DNA from: Marinithermofilum abyssi
GTDB taxonomy: Bacteria > Bacillota > Bacilli > Thermoactinomycetales > DSM-45169
Direction of reading: 5' to 3'
Length of the DNA stretch: 64,000 nt
Assembly: GCF_014641195.1 (NCBI RefSeq)
Contig: NZ_BMHQ01000011.1
Location: forward strand, 16,711-80,710
Positions 43,494 to 52,050 of the stretch are shown piece by piece; position 1 is the first letter of the stretch; every line of letters starts with the position of its first letter. Below the pieces are notes generated by a model. It did not search any database and was not told the DNA's origin. It saw only the letters and a list, made by a program, of their open reading frames with translations. A program made the position numbers and the translations under genes.

Positions 43494-44379
43494 AAACTTT
43501 CAGCTCCTCCAGCAAAGTGGAGACGATATCTTTTTGCTGGTCATTCAGGGGGATCACCGGGAGTCGGACATGTTCTTCACAGATCCCTTTTAAAGCCATC
43601 GCATATTTCAGGGGAGCGGGGCTGGATGTCATGAACATCGCTTGCATCAGCGGGTTATATGTTTGCTGCATTTCGGCTGCCTTCTTGACATCTCCCGCAA
43701 AAAAAGCATTCATCATCTCTTTCATCTCCGAACCGAGCAAATGGCTGGCCACACTGACGATCCCGTCGGCCCCCACCGACAAATACGGGATAAATAATTC
43801 ATCCACCCCACTGTAGACCGCCACATCCTCCGGTTTGCGGGAGATGAGCTGAGCCGCCTGGACTAGGTCCCCGCTGGCTTCCTTGATCGAGGTGATGTTT
43901 TCCACTTCATGAGCCAGCCGCAACATCGTCTCCGTAGCCATGTTCACACCGGTTCGGTGGGGCACATTGTACACCATCACCGGGAGATTCGTGGCACCGG
44001 CTACCGCTTTGAAGTGCTGAATCATCCCTTCCTGGGACGGTTTATTGTAGTAGGGTGCCACCACCATCACCCCATCGACACCGGTCGACTCCGCCTCCTT
44101 TGTCAGCTCGATGGAGGCGGCGGTGTTGTTGCTTCCCGTCCCCGCTATCACTTTGACCCGGCCTTTTGCTTCATCGGCACAGAAGCGGAACAGCTCTACC
44201 TTCTCCTCATGGGACAGCGTCGGGGATTCTCCCGTCGTGCCCGCTACCACGAGAGTTTCGGTTCCTGTTTGAATCAGATGTTCCATCGTATCCTTCACCC
44301 GGGGCCAATCAATGGCCCCGTCCGTGGTGAAGGGGGTTATCATTGCTGTTAACAATCTGCCAAAGTACACGGCGTCCAT
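43492..44379 (-). CDS. dapA: 4-hydroxy-tetrahydrodipicolinate synthase
   Basis: A 295-residue aldolase-fold enzyme that condenses pyruvate with aspartate semialdehyde. AGTTGESPTLSHEEK is the substrate loop, MVYNVPHRTGVNM holds the tyrosine, and TSIKEASGDLVQ the Schiff-base lysine. The product is the precursor for both diaminopimelate and, through DpaAB, dipicolinate. It is last in asd-dapG-dapA. Confidence 0.97.
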   Translation of the reverse strand: MDAVYFGRLLTAMITPFTTDGAIDWPRVKDTMEHLIQTGTETLVVAGTTGESPTLSHEEKVELFRFCADEAKGRVKVIAGTGSNNTAASIELTKEAESTGVDGVMVVAPYYNKPSQEGMIQHFKAVAGATNLPVMVYNVPHRTGVNMATETMLRLAHEVENITSIKEASGDLVQAAQLISRKPEDVAVYSGVDELFIPYLSVGADGIVSVASHLLGSEMKEMMNAFFAGDVKKAAEMQQTYNPLMQAMFMTSSPAPLKYAMALKGICEEHVRLPVIPLNDQQKDIVSTLLEELKV

Positions 44380-44418
44380 CCCTCCAGATACGGATCAGGA
44401 ATGATCAACTGTCTTTAT

Positions 44419-45678
44419 CTATCGTAATCCATTCACTGGGTTTTCGTGAAGGTGAATATTATGGAGATTGAATTGTCGATGAAGGGCGCGGACAGCTTTG
44501 GCCATATCCTCTCCGCGAACCAACACCCAGATGGTTGTGTGGGAATCAGCGGACTGCAGGATCTGAATGTCTTCCTGGGTCAAGGCCTCCGCGATCTTGG
44601 ACATGACGCCGGGAACTCCCGCAATTCCTGCTCCAACCGTGGATACTTTGGCACAACCCCGGTGAAGGATCGGTTCCAATTCCATCCCGTGCAAAATTTC
44701 CTCCGCCTTGTCCGCCACATGATCATACACGGTATAAGCCAACCCGCTGGGGTTCACATTGATAAAGTCCACACTGATCCCGTTTTCCGCCATGGCTTTA
44801 AATACGCGCAACGGGATATCGTACTGCCCTTCTTTGGCATTCACCTTGATCTGAGTAACATTCGGGACTTGGGTGATCCCGGTGATCAGCCGGTCATTCA
44901 CTTCTCCGGCCAACCGGTTGGCTTCCGTTGTGCTGCACACCAATGTACCGGGATTATCTGTCCAGGTGGATCGAACCCGGATCGGAACGTTGGTCTGCAT
45001 CGCCAGTTCCACGGCACGGGGGTGAATCACTTTCGCTCCTTGAAAAGCCAGGTTGCACATCTCGGTATACGTCACCGTTTCCAGCGGAGAAGCATCTTCC
45101 ACAATCCGGGGGTCCGCCGTCATGATCCCGTCCACATCGGTAAAAATATCCACAATATCCGCATTCAGTGCGACACCGAGAGCGGTAGCCGTGGTATCAC
45201 TGCCTCCCCGGCCCAGAGTGGTGATTTCTCCGTCGGTGGTTCGGCCTTGAAACCCAGTGACGATGACGACTTTCCCTTTGTCCAGTTCTTCCCGAATCCG
45301 GTTCGGGTTGATCGTCACAATTTGCGCATTCGTATAATCGTTATTGGTTATAATGCCAGCTTGGCCGCCTGTCAACACACAGGTGTCGATTCCTTCGTTT
45401 TTCAGCAGACTGGCCAAAGTGGTTGCCGAAATAATCTCCCCGCAGGAGAGCAGCAAATCCTGCTCACGGGGAGGAAGCGTTTGTCCGTTTTCGTTTTGAC
45501 CTACTAAATCCAACAATGTATCTGTAGCATACGGATCCCCTTTGCGCCCCATGGCGGATACGACCACCGCCAATCGGCATCCTTCTTCCAACGCGCTCTT
45601 AATATGATGCACGACCCGAGCGCGAAGCTCGGGCGTGGCCAAAGAGGTTCCACCAAATTTCTGAACTCGGATTTTCAT
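44419..45678 (-). CDS. dapG: Aspartate kinase I (diaminopimelate-sensitive type)
   Basis: A 419-residue aspartokinase. KFGGTSLATPELRARVVHH begins the kinase domain, GRGGSDTTATALGVALNADI is the aspartate-binding region, and two ACT domains follow (ISVDFINVNPSGLAYTV, VGAGIAGVPGVMSKIAEAL). The internal start that yields a separate beta subunit in some homologs was not looked for in detail. ATG 45678 has AAGGGAT upstream. Position between asd and dapA identifies it as DapG. Confidence 0.94.
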   Translation of the reverse strand: MKIRVQKFGGTSLATPELRARVVHHIKSALEEGCRLAVVVSAMGRKGDPYATDTLLDLVGQNENGQTLPPREQDLLLSCGEIISATTLASLLKNEGIDTCVLTGGQAGIITNNDYTNAQIVTINPNRIREELDKGKVVIVTGFQGRTTDGEITTLGRGGSDTTATALGVALNADIVDIFTDVDGIMTADPRIVEDASPLETVTYTEMCNLAFQGAKVIHPRAVELAMQTNVPIRVRSTWTDNPGTLVCSTTEANRLAGEVNDRLITGITQVPNVTQIKVNAKEGQYDIPLRVFKAMAENGISVDFINVNPSGLAYTVYDHVADKAEEILHGMELEPILHRGCAKVSTVGAGIAGVPGVMSKIAEALTQEDIQILQSADSHTTIWVLVRGEDMAKAVRALHRQFNLHNIHLHENPVNGLR

Positions 45679-45693
45679 ACTCTGATCCCTTTC

Positions 45694-46731
45694 TCAACTG
45701 TCGAGTGAAACAAGATGTTCGGCGATTTGGACTGCGTTGGTAGCAGCTCCCTTCAACAGGTTGTCGGAAACCACCCACATGTTGAGCGCACGAGGGTTGA
45801 TCACATCCCGGCGAACACGTCCCACAAAGACCTCATCTCGCCCTTCAGCATCCAACGGCGTCGGATACACCTGGTTATCGATGTCGTCTTGCAGAATGAT
45901 GCCTTTCCCTTCGCTCAGTACTTGGCGTACCTCTTCCAGATCAAAGTCCTCTTTGAGCTCTACATACACCGTTTCGCTGTGGCCGCGCATCACCGGCACC
46001 CGCACACAGGTGGCGGTTACGCCGATGTTGTCGTCATTAAAGATTTTTTTGGTCTCCCGCACCATTTTCATCTCTTCCAGCGTAAACCCGTTTTCCTGGG
46101 CTACGTCGCATTGCGGGAGTGCATTGAACGCAATCTGATAATGTTTATCCAATTTGCCCACCGGCATGATTTCTTTCGGAACTTCTTCCCCTTTCAGCGC
46201 TGCCTCCGACTGTTTGCGCAACTCTTCCACGGCGCTGGCGCCGGAACCGGAAACCGCCTGATAGGTGGAGACAATAACCCGGTCAAAACCAAACCGATCA
46301 TAGAGGGGTTTCAATGCCACCACCATTTGAATGGTAGAACAGTTGGGGTTGGCGATGATCCCTTTGTGGTTCCGGATCGCTTCCGCGTTCACCTCCGGCA
46401 CGACCAAGGGAACTTCGGGATCCATCCGAAAGGCGTTGGTGTTATCCACCACAACCGCTCCCCGTTTGACCGCTTCCGGAGCAAACTTCTCGCTGACACC
46501 GCCCCCAGCACTAAACAGCGCGATATCGACACCTTCAAATGCTTCCGGGGTCGCTTCTTGAATCACCACATCTTCCCCGCGGAAACGGACCGTTTTTCCG
46601 GCAGACCGTTTGGATGCAAGAGGCTTCAGTTCTTTTACCGGAAAAGAACGCTCTTCTAAGTTTCTGAGAATCTGTTGTCCTACAGCTCCTGATGCACCTA
46701 AAACGGCTACCGTATATTCACGTGTCGGCAT
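45694..46731 (-). CDS. asd: Aspartate-semialdehyde dehydrogenase
   Basis: A 345-residue NADPH enzyme that reduces aspartyl phosphate. LGASGAVGQQILRNLEER is the cofactor site and IANPNCSTIQMVVAL holds the catalytic Cys; GHSETVYVEL holds the conserved His. ATG 46731 follows GGAGGAT; the frame extends to 46773. It is first in the asd-dapG-dapA unit. Confidence 0.97.
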   Translation of the reverse strand: MPTREYTVAVLGASGAVGQQILRNLEERSFPVKELKPLASKRSAGKTVRFRGEDVVIQEATPEAFEGVDIALFSAGGGVSEKFAPEAVKRGAVVVDNTNAFRMDPEVPLVVPEVNAEAIRNHKGIIANPNCSTIQMVVALKPLYDRFGFDRVIVSTYQAVSGSGASAVEELRKQSEAALKGEEVPKEIMPVGKLDKHYQIAFNALPQCDVAQENGFTLEEMKMVRETKKIFNDDNIGVTATCVRVPVMRGHSETVYVELKEDFDLEEVRQVLSEGKGIILQDDIDNQVYPTPLDAEGRDEVFVGRVRRDVINPRALNMWVVSDNLLKGAATNAVQIAEHLVSLDS

Positions 46732-46766
46732 AATGGATGAAATCCTCCTCCAAATCTTTGCCGAAA

Positions 46767-46804
46767 GATACAAAGGCCTTCAACTGGACGAAGGCCATTG
46801 TATC
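46767..46804 (-). other. Long hairpin between dpaB and asd
   Basis: GATACAA-GGCCTTC on one side and GAAGGCC-TTGTATC on the other form a stem of 14 pairs with one mismatch, around a loop of about 7 bases. No T-run follows on the minus strand (tail TTTCGG), so this is not a standard terminator. It lies in the asd leader, 36 bases before the ATG. Confidence 0.65.
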
Positions 46805-46822
46805 TATCCGGCAAGAGCTATG

Positions 46823-46828
46823 ATTATA
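46823..46828 (-). promoter_or_regulatory. Possible -10 element for asd-dapG-dapA
   Basis: A perfect TATAAT on the minus strand lies just past the dpaB stop. The nearest TTGACC is only 13 bases away, so the -35 is not settled. Confidence 0.4.
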
Positions 46829-46835
46829 CTATCTA

Positions 46836-47438
46836 TTATGAGGTCAAATCGCGGTATTTTTCAACTATCATTGGTTGGATTTGATACCCATTGATTGCCG
46901 CTTCGCAAGTTTCGGGGATCAGCTCCATCCTGGAAACCATCGATTTCGGCTTCCTTTCGGGTGCATCCTGTCCGAAGGGAACAAAATAAATATCTTTGGC
47001 GGCCACCAGTTTGGCCAAGTTGGATGCATTGAGCCCCAGGGCATCGTTGGTGGAAATGGCTAATACCACCGGTCGGTGATTGCGCATCTGCGCCTTCGCC
47101 GCCATCAACACCGGTCCGTCTGTCAGCGCATTGGCCAACCGGGCCAGGCTGTTGCCTGTGCAGGGTGCAATCAACATACAGTCCAATAACTTTTTGGGAC
47201 CGATGGGCTCCGCATCCGGCACACTGGTCATGGGTTCTTCACCGGTAATCTCCCGGATCTTCTCCATCCATCCCGCAGCCGTGCCGAAGCGGCTGTCCAC
47301 GGTCTGGACCGTGTGGGAAAGAATCGGGACGACACGGGCTCCCAGGTCTTTTAACCGCTTCATTTGCGGGAGCACTTCATCGTGTGTGCAATGGGATCCC
47401 GTCATCCCAAAGCCGATGGTTTTTCCTTCGAGATTCAT
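46836..47438 (-). CDS. dpaB: Dipicolinate synthase subunit B
   Basis: A 200-residue flavoprotein-like subunit. IGFGMTGSHCTHDEVLPQM begins a flavoprotein (phosphopantothenoylcysteine decarboxylase-like) fold, with MLIAPCTGNSLARLANAL as the cofactor loop. With DpaA it makes dipicolinate in the mother cell for spore core dehydration and heat resistance. Its ATG overlaps the dpaA stop as ATGA. Confidence 0.96.
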   Translation of the reverse strand: MNLEGKTIGFGMTGSHCTHDEVLPQMKRLKDLGARVVPILSHTVQTVDSRFGTAAGWMEKIREITGEEPMTSVPDAEPIGPKKLLDCMLIAPCTGNSLARLANALTDGPVLMAAKAQMRNHRPVVLAISTNDALGLNASNLAKLVAAKDIYFVPFGQDAPERKPKSMVSRMELIPETCEAAINGYQIQPMIVEKYRDLTS

Positions 47439-48334
47439 GGTGTTGCCCCCTCGTCACCAAACTCTTTCAACATCAATCTCGTCATGGTTTGCGCCAAAAT
47501 CCGGCCGGCGGTTTTCGGTGCAACGATCCCCGGCAGACTCGGTGCGAGAAGCGCTTTAATTCCCCGTTTTTCGGCATAACGGAAATCGACGCCACCCGGT
47601 TTGGAAGCCAAATCGATAATGACCGCACTGTAAGGCATATGAGCCAACACTTTGGCGGTCACTACCATGGCGGGCACCGTGTTAAACAGCACATCCACAT
47701 CCTCTACCTGCTCCTCCAGATCTTCCATATCAAAGGGGTGCAGGCCCATTTCCACCGCGCGGGCCAAATCTTTCGGCTTACGAACACCCGCTTTTACCCG
47801 AGCACCCAATGCGTGCAACGTACGGGCGAGTGTCATCCCCACCCGACCCAAACCGAGAACGATACAATTGGATCCGTGCAGTGTGATGTTGGTGTTTTGA
47901 ATCGCCATCATCAATGCACCTTCCACCGTGGGGATGGAGTTGTAAATCGCGACATCATCCCGCTTCAAAAGCTCCACCAGCCGAATGGAGTGTCGTTTGC
48001 ACATCTCTATTAAGTAGGATTTGGCAATACCCGCATAAACTACGGCATGGGAAGGAAGGGCTTCGATATGTTCCTCTGTCAACACCAATTTTTTCGACGT
48101 GAAAATGCTTTCGACACGTCCTTCCTCATCGGTGCCGACAATGGGCAAAATCAACATATCCACCGTCTTTAACAACTCAAAGGTCAGTTCCCGGTTACTC
48201 GCTCCGCTGAATGGACTTTGCAAATTGTCAAATCCGATCAAACTTACCCCGGCATCCAACTCAATACAGCTTTTGATTACTTCCAGCTGTCGGGCATCCC
48301 CGCCAAGGAAAGCGACATGTTTTCCCGTCAGCAT
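47435..48334 (-). CDS. dpaA: Dipicolinate synthase subunit A
   Basis: A 299-residue dehydrogenase-like subunit. VAFLGGDARQLEVIKSCIEL is the N-terminal hallmark, AIYNSIPTVEGALMMAIQ is central, and VLGLGRVGMTLARTLHALGA is the nucleotide-binding Rossmann motif. It converts hydroxy-tetrahydrodipicolinate to dipicolinate with DpaB. The upstream region contains a palindrome and a possible SigK promoter. Expression in the mother cell is known for Bacillus and inferred here. Confidence 0.97.
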   Translation of the reverse strand: MLTGKHVAFLGGDARQLEVIKSCIELDAGVSLIGFDNLQSPFSGASNRELTFELLKTVDMLILPIVGTDEEGRVESIFTSKKLVLTEEHIEALPSHAVVYAGIAKSYLIEMCKRHSIRLVELLKRDDVAIYNSIPTVEGALMMAIQNTNITLHGSNCIVLGLGRVGMTLARTLHALGARVKAGVRKPKDLARAVEMGLHPFDMEDLEEQVEDVDVLFNTVPAMVVTAKVLAHMPYSAVIIDLASKPGGVDFRYAEKRGIKALLAPSLPGIVAPKTAGRILAQTMTRLMLKEFGDEGATP

Positions 48335-48410
48335 CCGTCATGACCCCTTTCCCCTGGAGTGTCCTGACCCTTCGCCGGAACCCAACCGGAAAGAATTCTC
48401 ATATGGCGAC

Positions 48411-48424
48411 TATGATGCATCATA
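48411..48424. promoter_or_regulatory. Palindrome upstream of dpaA
   Basis: TATGATGCATCATA is a perfect 14-base palindrome about 80 bases upstream of the dpaA ATG. On the minus strand CATATGATG starts at its edge, 17 bases after an AC, a loose SigK-like spacing. It could be an operator or part of the promoter; the binding protein is unknown. Confidence 0.4.
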
Positions 48425-48470
48425 TGACGGGGTCAAAAAAACGGTACCTGAGAAACACTGTCCTTTTTCC

Positions 48471-48716
48471 TTAATCTGTTCGCCGAAATCCGGATTCAAC
48501 GATCACCATTTCCGGTCCGATTTTCCGTATTTTATTCCAATGAATCTCTACAGTGCCCTGTTTTTTCCCAAACCATCCGCTGCCTGTCGGCACGATCATG
48601 GAGCGAATTTTTCCGGTTTGGGGATCCACTTCCAAATCCGCCTGCCCAATGACGCCGATCCGCTCTCCACCCAACAAATCGATCAATTCTTTATCCGAGA
48701 ACTCGCTCCAGCGCAT
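48471..48716 (-). CDS. ymxH: YlmC/YmxH-family PRC-barrel protein
   Basis: An 81-residue PRC-barrel-like sporulation protein. MRWSEFSDKELIDLLGGERI and HWNKIRKIGPEMVIVE are typical of the family. The role is not known. It lies between mlpA/dut and dpaA as in Bacillus. ATG 48716 follows GGAGAG. Confidence 0.9.
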   Translation of the reverse strand: MRWSEFSDKELIDLLGGERIGVIGQADLEVDPQTGKIRSMIVPTGSGWFGKKQGTVEIHWNKIRKIGPEMVIVESGFRRTD

Positions 48717-49081
48717 GTTTCCACTCTCCTTCGGCGTGTTTGGTACTTGGTAGAATGTATCCGTCCAGCGAGTGGATTATGTCCATAGAAAAAAGCCATC
48801 TCAGTTGGATGACAAACCTATTGAACCCAGCAAAATGTTCTTCTACCCGTCGCCCTCTCTCCGTCCGAAACAGAGCGTGCACATTGGAGCAGGAGCGACA
48901 AAAAGCACGAGTTGCGCTTCTTGTAGTGCGATGACCGAGGCGTGCCAACTCGCTTATTGCCTCGGTTCTACGCATGAAAGCTGGATACGTTCATAGGTCG
49001 TTCCTTGTGAGATGGCCTTTTTCTTTCCCATAGATGATTTTGTCAGCAGCCTCCAGCCCTTGTGGATGGCTTGTCCGTTCA
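48717..49081. other. Intergenic region with repeat element C
   Basis: The 365 bases between the Spo0E-like gene and ymxH are mostly repeat element C (48789-49023). No gene is seen. Confidence 0.65.
48789..49023. repeat. Dispersed intergenic repeat, copy C
   Basis: Bounded by an inverted pair, AAAAGCCATCTCA (48791-48803) and TGAGATGGCCTTTTT (49008-49022). Inside on the plus strand are GATGACAAACCT (48808-48819), CCCGTCGCCCTCTCTCCG (48846-48863) and CGATGACCGAGGC (48929-48941), and the last opens a hairpin (CCGAGGC...GCCTCGG, 48935-48965). On the minus strand the outer arms would pair and be followed by six T, like a long-range terminator stem. Confidence 0.7.
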
Positions 49082-49264
49082 TCACTGTTCCCGGTTGTTT
49101 TTTTCCTTCTGGTACTGGTTAATAAGTGCATCCAATTCCTGACTGATCGGCATCACCGCCGCATGGGTCAGCCGGGTGGGCTTTCCGCCCACTGCCTGAT
49201 ACAGAACCGCCCGCAACTGTTCCACTTCCTGTTCCAAATATTTCAATCGCGTGGAATCCAACAT
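49082..49264 (-). CDS. Spo0E-family aspartyl-phosphate phosphatase
   Basis: A 60-residue two-helix protein. LKYLEQEVEQLRAVLYQAV forms the first helix and ISQELDALINQYQKEKN the second; SQELDxLI is the Spo0E signature with its conserved Asp. Such proteins dephosphorylate Spo0A-P and hold back sporulation. The start is ATG 49264 after GGGGGGAG; TTG 49261 is also possible. It lies directly behind dut (16-base gap) and near ymxH and dpaAB. Confidence 0.8.
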   Translation of the reverse strand: MLDSTRLKYLEQEVEQLRAVLYQAVGGKPTRLTHAAVMPISQELDALINQYQKEKNNREQ

Positions 49265-49280
49265 GCTCCCCCCGCTTCGG

Positions 49281-49724
49281 TTATTTTCCTGTATGCCCAA
49301 ATCCGCCTGCTCCACGTGCGGTTGACGCAAGATCATCCGCCGGTTCCAAACGGACGGCGGGAACTTCCTGAAATACCAGTTGAGCGATCCGATCTCCACG
49401 CCGAACGGTGAAGGGCTCTTCCCCGTGATTAATCAGAATGACGCCCACTTCCCCCCGGTAATCCGCATCGATGGTTCCGGGTGAATTTAACGTGGTGACT
49501 CCTTTCTTTAATGCTAGTCCACTGCGCGGACGGACTTGCGCTTCCAACCCCTGCGGCATTTCCAAAGCGAACCCGGCCGGGATCAATCCACGCTTCCCCG
49601 GAGAAAGAATGACCGGTTCTGTTACCGCTGCCGGTATATCAAAACCACTAGCTCCTGCAGACATTTGTCGGGGAAGAGGCAAATCTTCATTCCCGGGCAG
49701 ATGCCGAATACGCACCTTAAACAA
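49281..49724 (-). CDS. dut: dUTP diphosphatase
   Basis: A 147-residue trimeric dUTPase. The five motifs can be followed: SAGASGFDI, RPRSGLALKKG, GTIDADYRGEVGV, GDRIAQLVF and ARGAGGFGHTG. The start is taken as TTG 49724, seven bases after AGGAGG; the ATG at 49730 is only one base behind it. It overlaps mlpA by 8 bases. In B. subtilis no dut lies here. Confidence 0.93.
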   Translation of the reverse strand: MFKVRIRHLPGNEDLPLPRQMSAGASGFDIPAAVTEPVILSPGKRGLIPAGFALEMPQGLEAQVRPRSGLALKKGVTTLNSPGTIDADYRGEVGVILINHGEEPFTVRRGDRIAQLVFQEVPAVRLEPADDLASTARGAGGFGHTGK

Positions 49725-50970
49725 GAGCATCCCTCCTGAACACGCTTGGAACTCGTCCCTCCGGAGATATCAGAGATAGTGACATGGGCTGGGTAAAAAT
49801 GTCCCCAGCCAATTGCAACACATCCTGGTGAGAGACTTGTTGTACACTCTCGATGATTTCATCCAGCGTTTTGTGTTTTCCGAGCAACAGCTCGTTTTTC
49901 CCCAACCGGCTCATTCGATTGTTGGTGCTCTCCAAACTCAGCATCAGGCTGCCTTTCAACTGCTCTTTCCCTTTGTTCAGTTCCGCTTCGGTTACACCGT
50001 TTTCACGAATCTGCTTCAGATTGTCCAAGATGATCTCGATCACGTTATTTTCCTGGCCATGGGCTGTCCCGGCATAAATGGTAAAAAGCCCTGTGTCACG
50101 ATAGGCGGAATGGTAGGAGAAGACGGAGTAGGCCAATCCCCGGTCTTCCCGTATCTGCTGGAATAAACGGGAGCTCATATTACCTCCCAATATGTTATTT
50201 AACAGGATAAACGTATAAATGCGAGGATCCCGGATGGAAATACCGGGAAATCCCAGACATAAATGCGTCTGTTCCGTTGATTTTTTGCGGATAAACGTAC
50301 CGGCGGTATATTGGGGCTTTGCGATTTCTTCCAGCCGAGCCCCTCTTTGAAAATGTCCAAACCGCTCCTCAATCCGTTGCAGGTAATCATCCGGCAAGTT
50401 GCCGGCCAAAGATATCACCAAATTCTCCGGACTGTAGTGGCTGTCCCGGTAATCCACCACGGTTTGCCGGTCAAAGGAAAGCACATTGTTCACATTGCCA
50501 AGAACCGGGAAGCCCAGAGGATGGTTGGACATCGCTGCTTGGGAAAGGTAATCGTGGACGATATCATCCGGTGTATCTTCCACCATCCGAATCTCCTCCA
50601 CAATCACCTTTTGTTCCTTTATGAGCTCTTCTTCCGCGAATGTGGATTCAAAAAACATATCCGCCAAGACATCCAACGCGACATTCAGGTGTTGATCCAA
50701 CACCTTAGCGTAATAACAGGTCATCTCTTTGGATGTGAAGGCGTTTACCTGGCCGCCGATTTCATCAAAAGTCTCCGCCAATTCCCGGGCTGTTCGGTTT
50801 TTGGTCCCTTTGAACATCATGTGCTCCAAAAAATGAGAAATGCCGTTATTGCGGGCATTTTCCTGACGGGAACCCGTGCCGATCCACAACCCGAAAGCTA
50901 TCGAGCGGACCGATGAAATTTTTTCCGCTACCACGCGGACACCGTTTCCCAATTGATGTTTCTCTATCAA
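49717..50970 (-). CDS. mlpA: M16-family zinc peptidase MlpA (YmxG)
   Basis: A 417-residue processing-peptidase-like protein. ISHFLEHMMFKGTKNRTA holds the HxxEH zinc motif near residue 50, and the third ligand follows in EEIRMVEDTPDDIV. It resembles the mitochondrial processing peptidase beta chain. The start is TTG 50970 behind GGGGGAG and agrees with the Bacillus start MIKR; the frame extends to an ATG at 50985 that lies in front of the ribosome site. Confidence 0.93.
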   Translation of the reverse strand: MIEKHQLGNGVRVVAEKISSVRSIAFGLWIGTGSRQENARNNGISHFLEHMMFKGTKNRTARELAETFDEIGGQVNAFTSKEMTCYYAKVLDQHLNVALDVLADMFFESTFAEEELIKEQKVIVEEIRMVEDTPDDIVHDYLSQAAMSNHPLGFPVLGNVNNVLSFDRQTVVDYRDSHYSPENLVISLAGNLPDDYLQRIEERFGHFQRGARLEEIAKPQYTAGTFIRKKSTEQTHLCLGFPGISIRDPRIYTFILLNNILGGNMSSRLFQQIREDRGLAYSVFSYHSAYRDTGLFTIYAGTAHGQENNVIEIILDNLKQIRENGVTEAELNKGKEQLKGSLMLSLESTNNRMSRLGKNELLLGKHKTLDEIIESVQQVSHQDVLQLAGDIFTQPMSLSLISPEGRVPSVFRRDALV

Positions 50971-51045
50971 ATTGCTCCCCCTCATCCTGCTTGTCTCTCG
51001 CTGTCTATCAAATGTAAGTATTTTCCGCGAAGTATCCCCACTATA

Positions 51046-52050
51046 TCAAAAGGCGATAACAGGCTCAACATGTTCCACTCGTTTTGACGAAAGAACTTCA
51101 CTGACCGTTCCCAATTTTATTCCCTTATGCTTCACCGTGCGTATAATTTTGGGAAGTGCTGCTGCCGTTCGATCCGTCGGATGCATTAGCACCAATGAGC
51201 CCTTGCCCACCCCTTTTTTCACTCGGTTCACCATCCATTTCGGCGTGGATGTTTTTTTCCAGTCCACCGTATCCACCGTCCACAATACGGTTTTCATCCC
51301 GAATTTATCCGCCTCTTTCACCACGGCATCATTGAAATCTCCTGCCGGCGGAGCAAAAAAACGCGAATTCAACCCGGTGGTTTGTTCGATCAAGGCTTCC
51401 GTTTTGGCGATCTCCCGATGGATCGCTCCCGTGCTCAACCCGCTCATCAGTGGATGTGAATACGCATGGTTGCCGATCTCATGCCCTCTGCGCACCAATT
51501 CCCGGGCCATTTCGGGGTGCTTTTTCAACCAGGAACCATCCAGAAAAAACGTGGCGGAAACTTTTTCCCGAGCCAATATATCCAGCATCTCGGGCAGGTG
51601 CTCCGTTCCCCAGGCCACGTTGATCATCAAGGCCGCCATCGGTTTCTGTTCGTTGCCGCGATAAATCGGTTGGGGACCCGTCTTGCGAAACAAAGCATCC
51701 AACCCGTCGCGGTCGGGTAACGGCACCTCTTTATACACCCAGTGGATGGTAGGATCGTTGGGCTTCCTTTTGGCAATGCGGTAAGTCGTTTCCTTATCCA
51801 CCGTCACTCCGTCATATCCCGGCACCGCTCTCCATACGCGATCGATTCGGGCCTTTACCGGCAACTCACTGCGCGCTGCCGCCCCCTCTTCGATTTTTTC
51901 CCACAAGGCATCCCGGGACAAGACGGGCACCGCCTCCCCGGCCCTTACCGTATGGATATATGCCGTTACCGAAGGGAAATGGGAAGCAGCAGCCAGTAAA
52001 GGGACAACCGCATACAAAAACAGTCCCATTCGGAGTCTTTTCCTTTTCAT
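51046..52050 (-). CDS. ylxY: YlxY-family polysaccharide-deacetylase-like protein
   Basis: A 334-residue protein with an N-terminal signal anchor (MGLFLYAVVPLLAAASHF) and a NodB fold from about residue 150. The first metal motif, normally TFDDG, reads MINVAWGTEHL, while NHAYSHPLMSG keeps the HxxxH. The lost Asp pair argues against usual deacetylase activity, as in other YlxY proteins. It is expected at the outer face of the membrane and conserved among spore formers next to pnp. ATG 52050 follows GGAGGTG. Confidence 0.9.
   Translation of the reverse strand: MKRKRLRMGLFLYAVVPLLAAASHFPSVTAYIHTVRAGEAVPVLSRDALWEKIEEGAAARSELPVKARIDRVWRAVPGYDGVTVDKETTYRIAKRKPNDPTIHWVYKEVPLPDRDGLDALFRKTGPQPIYRGNEQKPMAALMINVAWGTEHLPEMLDILAREKVSATFFLDGSWLKKHPEMARELVRRGHEIGNHAYSHPLMSGLSTGAIHREIAKTEALIEQTTGLNSRFFAPPAGDFNDAVVKEADKFGMKTVLWTVDTVDWKKTSTPKWMVNRVKKGVGKGSLVLMHPTDRTAAALPKIIRTVKHKGIKLGTVSEVLSSKRVEHVEPVIAF

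Noticed and set aside
46815-46860. TTGACC-TATAAT as a full SigA promoter for asd
   Set aside because: The spacing is only 13 bases; only the -10 was kept as a weak feature.
29755-49023. Retron msr-msd or IS200/605-type element as the origin of the three repeats
   Set aside because: Paired ends would fit, but there is no reverse transcriptase or transposase gene in or near any copy.
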